NCBI GenBank assembly: GCA_021325455.1
Contig: JAJPHD010000017.1
Coordinates: 62,001-126,000, forward strand
From: Actinomycetota bacterium
GTDB taxonomy: Bacteria > Actinomycetota > Acidimicrobiia > Acidimicrobiales > JAJPHD01
Reading direction: 5' to 3'
DNA: 64,000 nucleotides
The notes under the pieces were generated by a model. It made no database searches and was not told the origin of the DNA. It worked only from the letters and a program-made list of their open reading frames with translations. The translations under genes and the position numbers were made by a program. Every line of letters begins with the position of its first letter. Within the stretch, counting starts at the first letter, position 1. This document shows positions 53,194 to 62,133 of the stretch, in pieces.

Positions 53194-54363
53194 ATGATGG
53201 CGGCGAGACCAGGCGCAGGGATCAGCCTTCTGTTTTATGGAGTGAAAAGGGCTCTACTGGGCAGTAGGCTCAGCCTGGTGGAGCCTTCGCCCTTCCCGTA
53301 CCAGGGTCCCCTGGAGCCCTTCCAGGTGCAGGGCCGCGACGAGATCCTGAGGGACCTGCTGCAGCGGGTGGAGGGCCGGCGGGTCACCGCTCTTCTCGGC
53401 CCCCGGCGATACGGCAAGACAAGCCTGCTGCGCCGGTTGGCGGCCGACCTCCCCCACATGACCACGGTGTGGGTCGACCTCTACGAGGTGAGCTCCCTCC
53501 CCGATGTGGCGGTGCGCTTCGACGAGGCCCTGGGCAGCACGACCGGCCGCTTCGTCTCCATGGCCAGGGACCTGGCCGCCTCCCTCTCGCTCAACCTGGG
53601 CCTGGTCAAGATCGAGCTCACCGGCCCAGCCCGGGGCCGCCCTGATCCCTCCCTCACGTTCCGCTCCCTGCTGGAGGTGCTGGTGAGGACGGCCGTTCGC
53701 CACCCCACCTTGCTGGTCCTGGACGAGTTCTCGTCCATAGGGCGGGTGTCCGGGGCGGCTGGGGCCCTTCGCACCGCGGTCCAGCACCACTATCAGGAGC
53801 TCGGCATCATCTTCGCCGGCTCTCACCCCTCGATGATGCGGGCCCTGTTCAGCGCCCGGCCCCAGCCCTTCTACGGGCAGGCCGACCTGGTGGAGGTCGG
53901 GCCGCTGTCGGCCGGGGCCGTGGAGGAGATGGTGCGCCAAGGGTTCGCCTCGACAGGGCGCGACTCGGGCCGCGCCGGGGGCCTCATCGCCCGCTTCACC
54001 GGCGGGCACCCCCAGAGGTCGATGCAGCTGGCCGATGCCTGCTGGCGCCACACCCCCCCGGGCGAGACCTGCGACGAGCACCGCTGGTCCCGAGCGCTGA
54101 CCGAGGTCCGCCAGGCCACCTCCGAGTCCATGGAGAGGCTGTACTCGGCCTTCGAGCGTGGTGAGCGGGCCGTGCTGCGAGCCGTCGCTCGGTCCGGCAG
54201 CATCTACGGGGCCGAGGCGGGCCTGCTGGACCTGTCCTCGGGCACTGCCACCCACGCCCGCCAGGCCCTTCTCGGCAGCGGGGACCTGATGGAGACCGGG
54301 TCGGGCCTGGCCGTGGTGGACCCTCTCCTGGCGGACTGGCTGCGCCAGCGGTTCCCCGTCTGA
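53194..54363 (+). CDS. AAA-type (archaeal-ATPase-like) P-loop ATPase
   Basis: A 389-residue protein of the STAND/ATPase_2-like kind. An N-terminal lead (ISLLFYGVKRALLG) is followed by PFQVQGRDEILRDLLQRVEG, Walker A GPRRYGKTSLLRRL near 69, Walker B TLLVLDEFSSIGRVSG near 172, sensor-like IIFAGSHPSMMRAL near 210, and LVEVGPLSAGAVEEMVRQGF. The last ~80 residues look like a winged helix (GERAVLRAVARSGSIYG, ATHARQALLGSGDL). Members often regulate or partner unknown systems. It starts 20 bases after frc, but the AT-richer start region may carry its own promoter. ATG-ATG at 53194/53197. Confidence 0.8.
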   Translation: MMAARPGAGISLLFYGVKRALLGSRLSLVEPSPFPYQGPLEPFQVQGRDEILRDLLQRVEGRRVTALLGPRRYGKTSLLRRLAADLPHMTTVWVDLYEVSSLPDVAVRFDEALGSTTGRFVSMARDLAASLSLNLGLVKIELTGPARGRPDPSLTFRSLLEVLVRTAVRHPTLLVLDEFSSIGRVSGAAGALRTAVQHHYQELGIIFAGSHPSMMRALFSARPQPFYGQADLVEVGPLSAGAVEEMVRQGFASTGRDSGRAGGLIARFTGGHPQRSMQLADACWRHTPPGETCDEHRWSRALTEVRQATSESMERLYSAFERGERAVLRAVARSGSIYGAEAGLLDLSSGTATHARQALLGSGDLMETGSGLAVVDPLLADWLRQRFPV

Positions 54364-54371
54364 CCAGACCC

Positions 54372-54728
54372 CTAGCCCCCGGCCACGGCAGGGATGATGT
54401 AGACACACCCCCCCTCGGGGACGGGTGTCTGCAGCCCGGCGGCATCCCGGATGTTGGTGTCCCCGACAAAGATCTGGACGTGGCGGCGGACCATGCCCTG
54501 CTCGTCACGCAGGCGCCATTCCAGCTGGGGGACGGAGAGAGCCAGCCCATCGAGCATCTCGCCCACCGTGGCGCCCTCCAGGGAGAGGCTTGACCGCCCC
54601 CCCGCCCAGGGCTGCAGGGCGCCGGGCAGGAACAACGTGGCCGGGCGCCCCGGCGTCTCTGGCCCGACGTCCCTGGCCTCTCCCTCCACCTCGGGCCGTC
54701 GGCCGCCCTCGCCGGCCACGGCCGTCAC
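54372..54728 (-). CDS. MoaD/ThiS-like ubiquitin-fold small protein
   Basis: A 118-residue protein. After a ~30-residue variable N-terminus comes a beta-grasp domain: PATLFLPGALQPWAG, LSLEGATVGEMLDGLALSVPQLEWRL, QIFVGDTNIRDAAGLQTPVPEGGCVYIIPAVAGG. It ends in Gly-Gly, the tail that is adenylated or thiocarboxylated in MoaD, ThiS and archaeal SAMP modifiers. The GTG at 54728 overlaps the stop of the BNR-repeat gene (GTGA), so the two are coupled. Role unknown: sulfur carrier or protein modifier. Confidence 0.8.
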   Translation of the reverse strand: MTAVAGEGGRRPEVEGEARDVGPETPGRPATLFLPGALQPWAGGRSSLSLEGATVGEMLDGLALSVPQLEWRLRDEQGMVRRHVQIFVGDTNIRDAAGLQTPVPEGGCVYIIPAVAGG

Positions 54729-55822
54729 TCCAGCACCGCGGCTCGCACGGACAGGACGTCGGGGAGGTGCTCGGACACGAGATGCCAAGAATCCCCGTCG
54801 TCGCTGCTGGCGTAGACCTCGCCGGCCCGCGTCCCGAAGTAGATGCCTGCCGGGTCGCCACCGTCAGTGCACATGGCGTCGCGCAGCACAGGGGCGTGGT
54901 AGCCCTCCTGGGGCAGGCCCTCGTTGAGGGGCTCCCAGTGCCCGCCGGCATCCTCGCTCCGGTAGACGCGGCACTTGCGCTCCGGCGGCATCCTCTCGGC
55001 GTCGGCCACCAACGGGAAGAGGTACAGCGTCTCGGGCCGGGAGGGGTGCACCACCAGGGGGAAGCCGAAGGTGGAGGGAAGGCCGGACTCGATGGGCTCC
55101 CACGACCCTCCCCAGTCCTCCGAGCGGTACACGCCGAAGTGGTTCTGCGCGAACAGCCTCTCGGGCCGGGTGGGGTGGCTGGCCACCTTGTGCACGCACT
55201 GCCCGAACTCAGGGAAGCGCTGGTCCTCGGGCAGCCAGTAGGCCTGGATGCCCTTGTTCCCCGGGTTCCAGGTGACCCCCCCGTCAGTCGTGCGGTAGAC
55301 GCCTCCTGCCGACATGGCCACGAGCATCTGGGCCGGGTCGTCGGGATGGGGGACGATGGTGTGAAGGCAGGCCCCGCCTCCTCCCGGCTCCCACCTCTCC
55401 CGGTGAGGGTGGGAGTAGAGCCCCTCCACCAGCGAGAAAGTGATGCCCCCGTCCTCGGAGCGGAAGAGGGCATGAGGCTCCACCCCGGCGTAGACCACCC
55501 CCGGCTGGTTGGCCGGCGCGGGCTGCACCTGCCACACCCGGGCAAGGCTGGCCCCGGTCTCCTCCGGGAACCGGATGGGAGCCTGGTCCGGCTCCAACCA
55601 GGTCGCACCCAGGTCGTCGGAATGGTGCAGCGACGGCCCCCAGTGCTCGCTCATGGCGGTGGCGAACAGCCGGGGCGTCTCGGGGCGGGTGTCGATCCCC
55701 ACCCCGTATACCGCGTTCATCATGAGCTGGAGGGGCTGCAGCTCGAAGTGCCGCCGCCCCTGCCGGCTCCGCCCCACCACCACCCCCTTGCGGGTGCCGA
55801 TCAGAAGGACCGCCTCACTCAT
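54725..55822 (-). CDS. BNR/Asp-box beta-propeller protein
   Basis: A 365-residue protein with at least five Asp-box-like repeats: SEDGGITFSLVEG, TTDGGVTWNPGNKG, SEDWGGSWEPIESGLP, SEDAGGHWEPLNEGLP and SSDDGDSWHLVSEHLP. This predicts a sialidase/sortilin-like beta-propeller. The sialidase FRIP and Arg-triad motifs are not seen, and there is no signal peptide (MSEAVLLIGTRKGVVV is the first strand), so it is probably cytoplasmic and not a true sialidase. ATG 55822 follows a GGGGGCG site. Divergent from padR. Confidence 0.82.
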   Translation of the reverse strand: MSEAVLLIGTRKGVVVGRSRQGRRHFELQPLQLMMNAVYGVGIDTRPETPRLFATAMSEHWGPSLHHSDDLGATWLEPDQAPIRFPEETGASLARVWQVQPAPANQPGVVYAGVEPHALFRSEDGGITFSLVEGLYSHPHRERWEPGGGGACLHTIVPHPDDPAQMLVAMSAGGVYRTTDGGVTWNPGNKGIQAYWLPEDQRFPEFGQCVHKVASHPTRPERLFAQNHFGVYRSEDWGGSWEPIESGLPSTFGFPLVVHPSRPETLYLFPLVADAERMPPERKCRVYRSEDAGGHWEPLNEGLPQEGYHAPVLRDAMCTDGGDPAGIYFGTRAGEVYASSDDGDSWHLVSEHLPDVLSVRAAVLE

Positions 55823-55846
55823 TGCCCACGCCCCCTTGGTCCGATG

Positions 55847-55859
55847 TTCCAAATAGGAA
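55847..55859. promoter_or_regulatory. Inverted repeat in the BNR/padR divergent promoter
   Basis: TTCC-AAATA-GGAA lies between the divergent starts and just upstream of the padR -10 box. A likely site for PadR self-control and control of the BNR-MoaD pair; inferred from position. Confidence 0.4.
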
Positions 55860-55862
55860 TAG

Positions 55863-55868
55863 TACGCT
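55863..55868 (+). promoter_or_regulatory. -10 box for leaderless padR
   Basis: TACGCT, seven bases before the GTG at 55876. Confidence 0.5.
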
Positions 55869-55875
55869 GAGGAGC

Positions 55876-56430
55876 GTGCGTCAAGGGCAGATCTCGACCA
55901 CCGGCCATGCCCTGCTGGGACTGCTCTCCTTCGCCGGCGAGGTGTCGGGCTACGAGCTCAAGCAGCTTGCCGACCGGACCCTGCGCTTCTTCTGGGTCTC
56001 GCCCGCCATGAGCCAGGTCTACTCCGAGCTGGGCACCCTGGACCGGGCCGGGCTTGTCGAGGCCCGAGAGGAGGCAGCCAACGGCCCACGGCCTGCCCGC
56101 CGCTACCGGCTCACGCCCGCCGGGGAGGAGGAGCTGCGCCGCTGGTTGGCCCAGAGCGATGTGGGCTTCCCGGTCATCAAGCACGGTGTGGCCCTCAGGC
56201 TGTTCCTTGGCCACATGGTCAGCCCGGACCGGATGGAGGAGATGCTCCAGCGGTACACCGAGCAGCTGGAGGGGCGAACGGCGGAACTGGCCCAGATCCG
56301 GGAGGGCCTCGGGGACGACCCCGCCTACCGCTACGCCGCCCTGGTGGCCGAGTGGGGCCAGCGCTACTACCGGGAGGAGGCCGAAGCCGTCCAGGTCGTG
56401 CTGGAGGCGCTGTCCCGTCCCCGCACCTAG
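55876..56430 (+). CDS. PadR-family transcriptional regulator
   Basis: A 184-residue winged-helix regulator: ISTTGHALLGLLSFAGEVSGYELKQLADRTLRFFW (in parts) is the HTH with the PadR-type GYEL, SQVYSELGTLDRAGLVEAR the wing helix, RRYRLTPAGEEELRRWL the beta-wing, and a C-terminal helical dimerisation arm (PDRMEEMLQRYTEQLEGRTAEL). GTG 55876 fits both the promoter spacing and the family N-terminus. It probably controls the divergent BNR-MoaD genes. Confidence 0.9.
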   Translation: MRQGQISTTGHALLGLLSFAGEVSGYELKQLADRTLRFFWVSPAMSQVYSELGTLDRAGLVEAREEAANGPRPARRYRLTPAGEEELRRWLAQSDVGFPVIKHGVALRLFLGHMVSPDRMEEMLQRYTEQLEGRTAELAQIREGLGDDPAYRYAALVAEWGQRYYREEAEAVQVVLEALSRPRT

Positions 56431-56433
56431 GCT
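56428..56433 (+). promoter_or_regulatory. -10 box for the threonine-dehydratase-like gene
   Basis: TAGGCT, seven bases before the GTG at 56441; its TAG is also the padR stop codon. Confidence 0.5.
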
Positions 56434-56440
56434 CGCCCCG

Positions 56441-57421
56441 GTGGAAGCCCCCCTGGTCACCCTGGAGGACATCCGGGCGGCCGCCGGCCGCCTCCAGGGT
56501 TCTGTCTTCCGCACCCCCCTTGTCCCCTATGCCCCTGCCGACCCGGGGCGGCCCCTCTGGCTCAAGGCCGAGTCGCTGCAGCCCACGGGGGCCTTCAAGC
56601 TGAGAGGTGCCTTCAACAAGATCGCGGCGGTCCTCGACCAGGCCAAGCGCTCGGGGATAGTCACCCATTCCAGCGGCAACCACGCCCGGGCCGTGGCCTG
56701 GGTGGCCCGGGAGCTCGGCCTGCGAGCGGTGGTCGTCATGCCGGATGCGGCACCTGTCGAGAAAGTGGAGGCGGTGCGGGCTCTCGGGGCCGAGGTGGTC
56801 ATCGTCCCCCCCGAGCGCCGGGACACCGAGGCGGAGCGGCTGGCCGGGGAGGAGGGCTACGTGCTGGTCCCGCCTTACGACGATCCCGCCATCATCGCCG
56901 GCCAGGGGACCGCTGGCCTCGAGATCATGGAGGACCTCCCCGACCTTGATGTGGTCCTGGTCCCGGTGAGCGGGGGCGGCCTGATCTCCGGTGTGGCCAC
57001 TGCCGTCAAGTCCCTGCGCCCTGAGGTCCAAGTGGTGGGGGTGGAGCCGGAGCTGGCCGGTGACGCTGCCGAGAGCCTGCGATCAGGACGCCTGGTCGCT
57101 TGGGACGTCGGCCGCACCTACCGGACCATGGCCGACGGGCTGCGCACGACCAGCGTGGGCCGGCTTCCCTGGGAGCACATCCGCCGGTACGTGGACGACA
57201 TCCTGTTGGTCAGCGAAGAGGAGATCGGTGCCGCCTCCAGGGCCCTGGTTGCCGACGCCCGGCTGGTCGCCGAGCCCTCCGGGGCGGTGACTCTGGCTGC
57301 CTACCTCAACCGCCGGGACTCCCTACCCCCCCAGGGACGCTATGTGGCCGTGGTTAGCGGGGGATCGGTGTCGCCCCGGCTCCTGGCCCGGCTGCTCACC
57401 GGGGACGGGACCGAGCCGTGA
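56441..57421 (+). CDS. Threonine/serine dehydratase-like PLP enzyme
   Basis: A 326-residue fold-type II PLP enzyme. The PLP lysine is in LKAESLQPTGAFKLRGAFNK near 48, phosphate-contacting SSGNHARAVAW near 72, and the glycine loop VSGGGLISG near 175. There is no C-terminal ACT domain, so it matches catabolic threonine dehydratase or serine racemase rather than the biosynthetic IlvA. The product would be 2-oxobutyrate or pyruvate plus ammonia. It overlaps the following LysR gene by four bases (GTGA), implying that the regulator serves this pathway. Confidence 0.87.
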   Translation: MEAPLVTLEDIRAAAGRLQGSVFRTPLVPYAPADPGRPLWLKAESLQPTGAFKLRGAFNKIAAVLDQAKRSGIVTHSSGNHARAVAWVARELGLRAVVVMPDAAPVEKVEAVRALGAEVVIVPPERRDTEAERLAGEEGYVLVPPYDDPAIIAGQGTAGLEIMEDLPDLDVVLVPVSGGGLISGVATAVKSLRPEVQVVGVEPELAGDAAESLRSGRLVAWDVGRTYRTMADGLRTTSVGRLPWEHIRRYVDDILLVSEEEIGAASRALVADARLVAEPSGAVTLAAYLNRRDSLPPQGRYVAVVSGGSVSPRLLARLLTGDGTEP

Positions 57422-58365
57422 GGCTGGCTGAGAGGGCTGCCCGGTCGGGCCTGGCGGCGGGAGGCACCCCCGACGTGGCCTCGCTCGAGCTGCTGGTCCT
57501 GGCGGCCAGGCGGGGCAGCCTGTCCAGGGCGGCAGCCGAATGTGGGCTCTCGCAGCCCTCGGCCTCGGCCCGCATCCGCCAGTTGGAGCGCCAGCTGGGG
57601 CTGCGCCTCCTGGAGCGGGGCCCGAGCGGCTCCCGCCCCAGCCCGGCCGGAAGGCTGGTGGTGGAGTGGGCTGGGAACGTGCTCGAAGCCATGGCCGGCC
57701 TGCGCCAGGCCGCCGCTGCCCTGCGCAGCGAGGCCCAGACCCACCTCCGGGTGGCAGCCAGCTACACCGTCGCCGAATACCTGCTACCCGGTTGGCTGGC
57801 CGCCTTCCACCGCCTGCGCCCCGACGTGGCCGTCTCCGTCGACGTGGTCAACTCGGCCCAGGTGGGGGAGCGGGCCAGGGCGAGGCAGATCGACCTCGGC
57901 TTCGTTGAATGCCACGACGCCCCCGCCGGTCTCCGGGCCGAGGTGGTGGCGACCGACGAGCTGGTCGTGGTGGTGGCTCCCGACCACCCCTGGGCCCGCC
58001 GGCGCCGGCCTCTGGAGGCCGCCGCCCTGGGCCAGGCGGAGCTGGTGGCGAGGGAGCCTGGCTCCGGCACCCGGGACTCGTTCGAAGCGGCCCTTCGGGC
58101 GGCGGTGGCCTCCGACGATGTCGCTGGCCTGCACCCCTCCATAGAGCTGGGCTCCACCTCTGCCATCAAGGCCGCCGTGGCCGATGGCATGGGCCCCGCC
58201 GTGCTCAGCCGGCTGGCCGTGGCCGCTGAGCTGGCTTCGGGGGCCATGGTCGAGGTGGAGGTCAGGGGCGTGGACCTCTCCCGCCGGCTCCGGGCGGTCT
58301 GGGCTGGAGGGGCCTACCCGCCCGAGCCCACGGCGTCGCTGTTGCGCTCGCTCGGCGGGTCATAG
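57418..58365 (+). CDS. LysR-family transcriptional regulator
   Basis: A 315-residue regulator. HTH: LELLVLAARRGSLSRAAAECGLSQPSASARIRQLERQLGLRLLER (in parts) near residues 20-65. The effector domain follows: LRVAASYTVAEYLLPGWLAAF, QIDLGFVE, AREPGSGTRDSFEAAL and ELGSTSAIKAAVADGMGPAVLS, the last typical of CysB/CbbR-type ligand domains that sense small anions. GTG start overlaps the upstream gene. Target genes are probably in the same operon. Confidence 0.92.
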   Translation: MRLAERAARSGLAAGGTPDVASLELLVLAARRGSLSRAAAECGLSQPSASARIRQLERQLGLRLLERGPSGSRPSPAGRLVVEWAGNVLEAMAGLRQAAAALRSEAQTHLRVAASYTVAEYLLPGWLAAFHRLRPDVAVSVDVVNSAQVGERARARQIDLGFVECHDAPAGLRAEVVATDELVVVVAPDHPWARRRRPLEAAALGQAELVAREPGSGTRDSFEAALRAAVASDDVAGLHPSIELGSTSAIKAAVADGMGPAVLSRLAVAAELASGAMVEVEVRGVDLSRRLRAVWAGGAYPPEPTASLLRSLGGS

Positions 58366-58421
58366 CCTGGGCCTATCACCTGATCGACAACGGGGGCCTA
58401 GCCGGTCCGGGTCCCCGGCCT

Positions 58422-58427
58422 TAGGGT
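58422..58427 (+). promoter_or_regulatory. -10 box for the TorD-like gene
   Basis: TAGGGT, seven bases before the ATG at 58435; no ribosome-binding site. Confidence 0.5.
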
Positions 58428-58434
58428 CGATCCA

Positions 58435-59223
58435 ATGGCGGGCGTCGGGTCGGCGTCAGTTCTCCAGCGCTACCGCGTCCTGCGGGTCTTGGCTGTCCTC
58501 GGCCAGGAGCCGGGGCCGGCGCACGCCCGGCTGGCCGTGGCCATGGGCCTGGGGCCCGTCCCCCCTGCCGGCGAGTACGCCGAGGTGATGGAGCATCAGT
58601 GCCCTCCCTATGGCGGCCACTACCTGGGCCAGCCCCCCTCTGCCGGGGTCGTTGACCACCTGTGCTCGCTGCTCTTCTTCTATGCCGGCTTGAGCGAAGG
58701 GGGAGACCGGGAGGACCGGCCAGGCTTCCTGATGGAGAGGCTTGCCTCCTGGGCCCCGGCCTGCCTGGCCGCCGTGGCCGAGGTGGGCCATCCCTGGTAC
58801 TGGGCCTGGGCCGGCCTGGTGCGTGAGGCGCTGGTCGAGGAGGTGGCGGAGCTGGGGCCCGCCCACCGCCTGCCCCGGTGCCTGCGGGAGGCCCCACCAC
58901 CCCTGGGCACGGGCGGGGACGTGCTCGGCGCTCTGAGCTGCCCGGCGCGAAGTGGGCTGGTGCTCACGCCGGCGAGGGTGGCTGCCCTGGCCGCCGAGCT
59001 GGACCGGCCCGGTCCCGGTGGCCTTGGGGGCCTGCTGGCCCGGGAGCCGGGCGGGACCCTCGAGCTGCTGGCCCTGGAGGCACGGACCTGGGTGGAGAGG
59101 CACCGGGCCTGGGGGGTGCCGGCCGGAGGGGTAGCCGGCTGGTGGGCGGGCCGGGCAGCCCGTACAGCCGAGGTGCTGGAGGCCCTGGCCGAGGCCTGCC
59201 CGACCGGCCACTCCTGGCTTTAG
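58435..59223 (+). CDS. Putative TorD/DmsD/NarJ-like molybdoenzyme chaperone
   Basis: A 262-residue, mostly helical, soluble protein. The pattern AEVMEHQCPPYGGHYLG, VVDHLCSLLFFYAGLSE and FLMERLASWAPACLAAVAEVGHPWYWAWAGLVREAL matches TorD-family chaperones: a Y-P-E-type early segment, DH-L--LL-F---L, then FL--HL--W---F and the late Y-LA-L. These fold and load molybdopterin enzymes such as formate dehydrogenase. About 60 C-terminal residues (GGLLAREPGGTLELL ...) have no match. The formate dehydrogenase at 45112 is a natural client. The call is tentative because the similarity is weak. Confidence 0.55.
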   Translation: MAGVGSASVLQRYRVLRVLAVLGQEPGPAHARLAVAMGLGPVPPAGEYAEVMEHQCPPYGGHYLGQPPSAGVVDHLCSLLFFYAGLSEGGDREDRPGFLMERLASWAPACLAAVAEVGHPWYWAWAGLVREALVEEVAELGPAHRLPRCLREAPPPLGTGGDVLGALSCPARSGLVLTPARVAALAAELDRPGPGGLGGLLAREPGGTLELLALEARTWVERHRAWGVPAGGVAGWWAGRAARTAEVLEALAEACPTGHSWL

Positions 59224-59249
59224 GCAGGGCGGTAGGCAGGGGCGGCCTC

Positions 59250-60745
<1,496 letters not shown>

Positions 60746-60749
<4 letters not shown>

Positions 60750-62040
60750 GGCACGGGCTCCTTCTCGGCCTCGGCTATGGCGTCGGTGAGGATCCTCAAG
60801 CCCTCCTCGGCCTCGCCCTCGGTGAGCGTGAGGGGGGGGCGATGCGAAGGACGTTCCCGTACAGGCCGCCCTTGCCTATGAGCAGCCCCCGCCGGCGAGC
60901 CCCCTCCATGACCCGGGCGGCGGCGGCGGGGTCGGGCCGGCGCCCTGCCGACACCAGCTCCACCCCGATCATGAGGCCCTTGCCCCGCACCTCCCCCACC
61001 GGGCCGCCGGCGCCAGCCCGCAAGCCGTCGATGAGCCGGGACCCCACCTTCAAGGCGTTGGCCTGGAGGTCGTGGTCCACCACGTAGGCCAGGGTGGCCC
61101 GAGCGGCCCGGGTGGAGAGGGGGTTGCCCCCGAAGGTGGAGATGGAGTTGGCCCCGATGGCGTCCATGAGGTCGCCTCTGGCCACCACTCCTCCGATGGA
61201 GAGCCCGTTGCCCAGGCCCTTGGCGAAGGTCATGACGTCGGGGACGAAGCCGTGGGCCCCGATCCCCCAGAAGTGCTCGCCCGTCCGCCCCCACCCCGTC
61301 TGGACCTCGTCGGATATGAAGGGGATCCCGTATTGGTCCAGCACCTCCTTCATGGCCCCGAAGAAGCCGTCAGGGGGGACGGTGAAGCCGCCCACGCCCT
61401 GGATCGGCTCGGCGATCATGGCCGCCACGTCTCCCGACGTGGTGGTGTCTATGACCGTCCTCAGGTCCTCCACGCACACGGCGGTGTACTCGTCGTCAGG
61501 AAGGTGGGCGAAGGGGGAGCGGTACCTGTAGCCGCCCTGGACGTAGCTGACCTGCAGAGGGGAGAGGCCCGAGGCCGACCACGAGCGGTTGCCGGTCACT
61601 CCCATGGCGGCGTAGGAGCGCCCGTGGTAGCTGCCCCGCAGGGCGATGACCTGGTTGGAGCGCCGGAGGCTGGTGCACAGGAGGAGGGCCGCCTCGTTGG
61701 CCTCGGTCCCCGAGGTGGTGAAGAAGACCTTGGCATCGGGGATCCCCGACAGGCGGGCGATCTCCTCGGCCAGGGCCACCTGCTCCTCGATCAGGTAGAC
61801 GGTCGAGGTGTGCAGGATGCGCCCGGCCTGGTCCCGGATGGCCTCCACCACCTCGGGTACGTTGTGGCCGACCATGGTGGTGAGGATGCCGCCGAAGAAG
61901 TCCAGGTACTCGTGGCCCTCGGCGTCCGTGACCCGGCAGCCGTGGCCCTCCACCAGGGCGATGGGCTGGTCGTAGTAGAGGGACAGCCAACTCGGCATGA
62001 CGGCCCGGTGGCGGGCCAGGAGATCGGCATGGCTGCTCAT
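60746..62040 (-). CDS. Class III aminotransferase (AGXT2-like), with a one-base frameshift
   Basis: About 431 residues once corrected. Substrate/PLP motifs: LDFFGGILTTMVGHNVPEVV near 47, FFTTSGTEANEAALLL near 100, GSYHGRSYAAMGVTG near 130, the Asp of FISDEVQTGWGRTG near 225 and the PLP lysine in VMTFAKGLGNGLSIGG near 260. Near the end, after GNVLRIAPP, the frame breaks in a run of eight C (60832-60839); one more C would restore LTLTEGEAEEGLRILTDAI and the stop at 60746, which overlaps mmsA. Probably transfers the amino group of beta-alanine or beta-aminoisobutyrate to pyruvate or glyoxylate. Confidence 0.88.
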
Positions 62041-62119
62041 CCCCCCATTGGAAGCCTTGCCACCGTCGTGCCGGCAACCCCCAAGCTGTCCGGAACTACC
62101 TTTGGGGCCGGACGACCTG

Positions 62120-62125
62120 TATGGT
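62120..62125 (+). promoter_or_regulatory. -10 box for leaderless pucR-like gene
   Basis: TATGGT, eight bases before the GTG at 62134; lies in the divergent region with the aminotransferase gene. Confidence 0.45.
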
Positions 62126-62133
62126 CCACCCCG

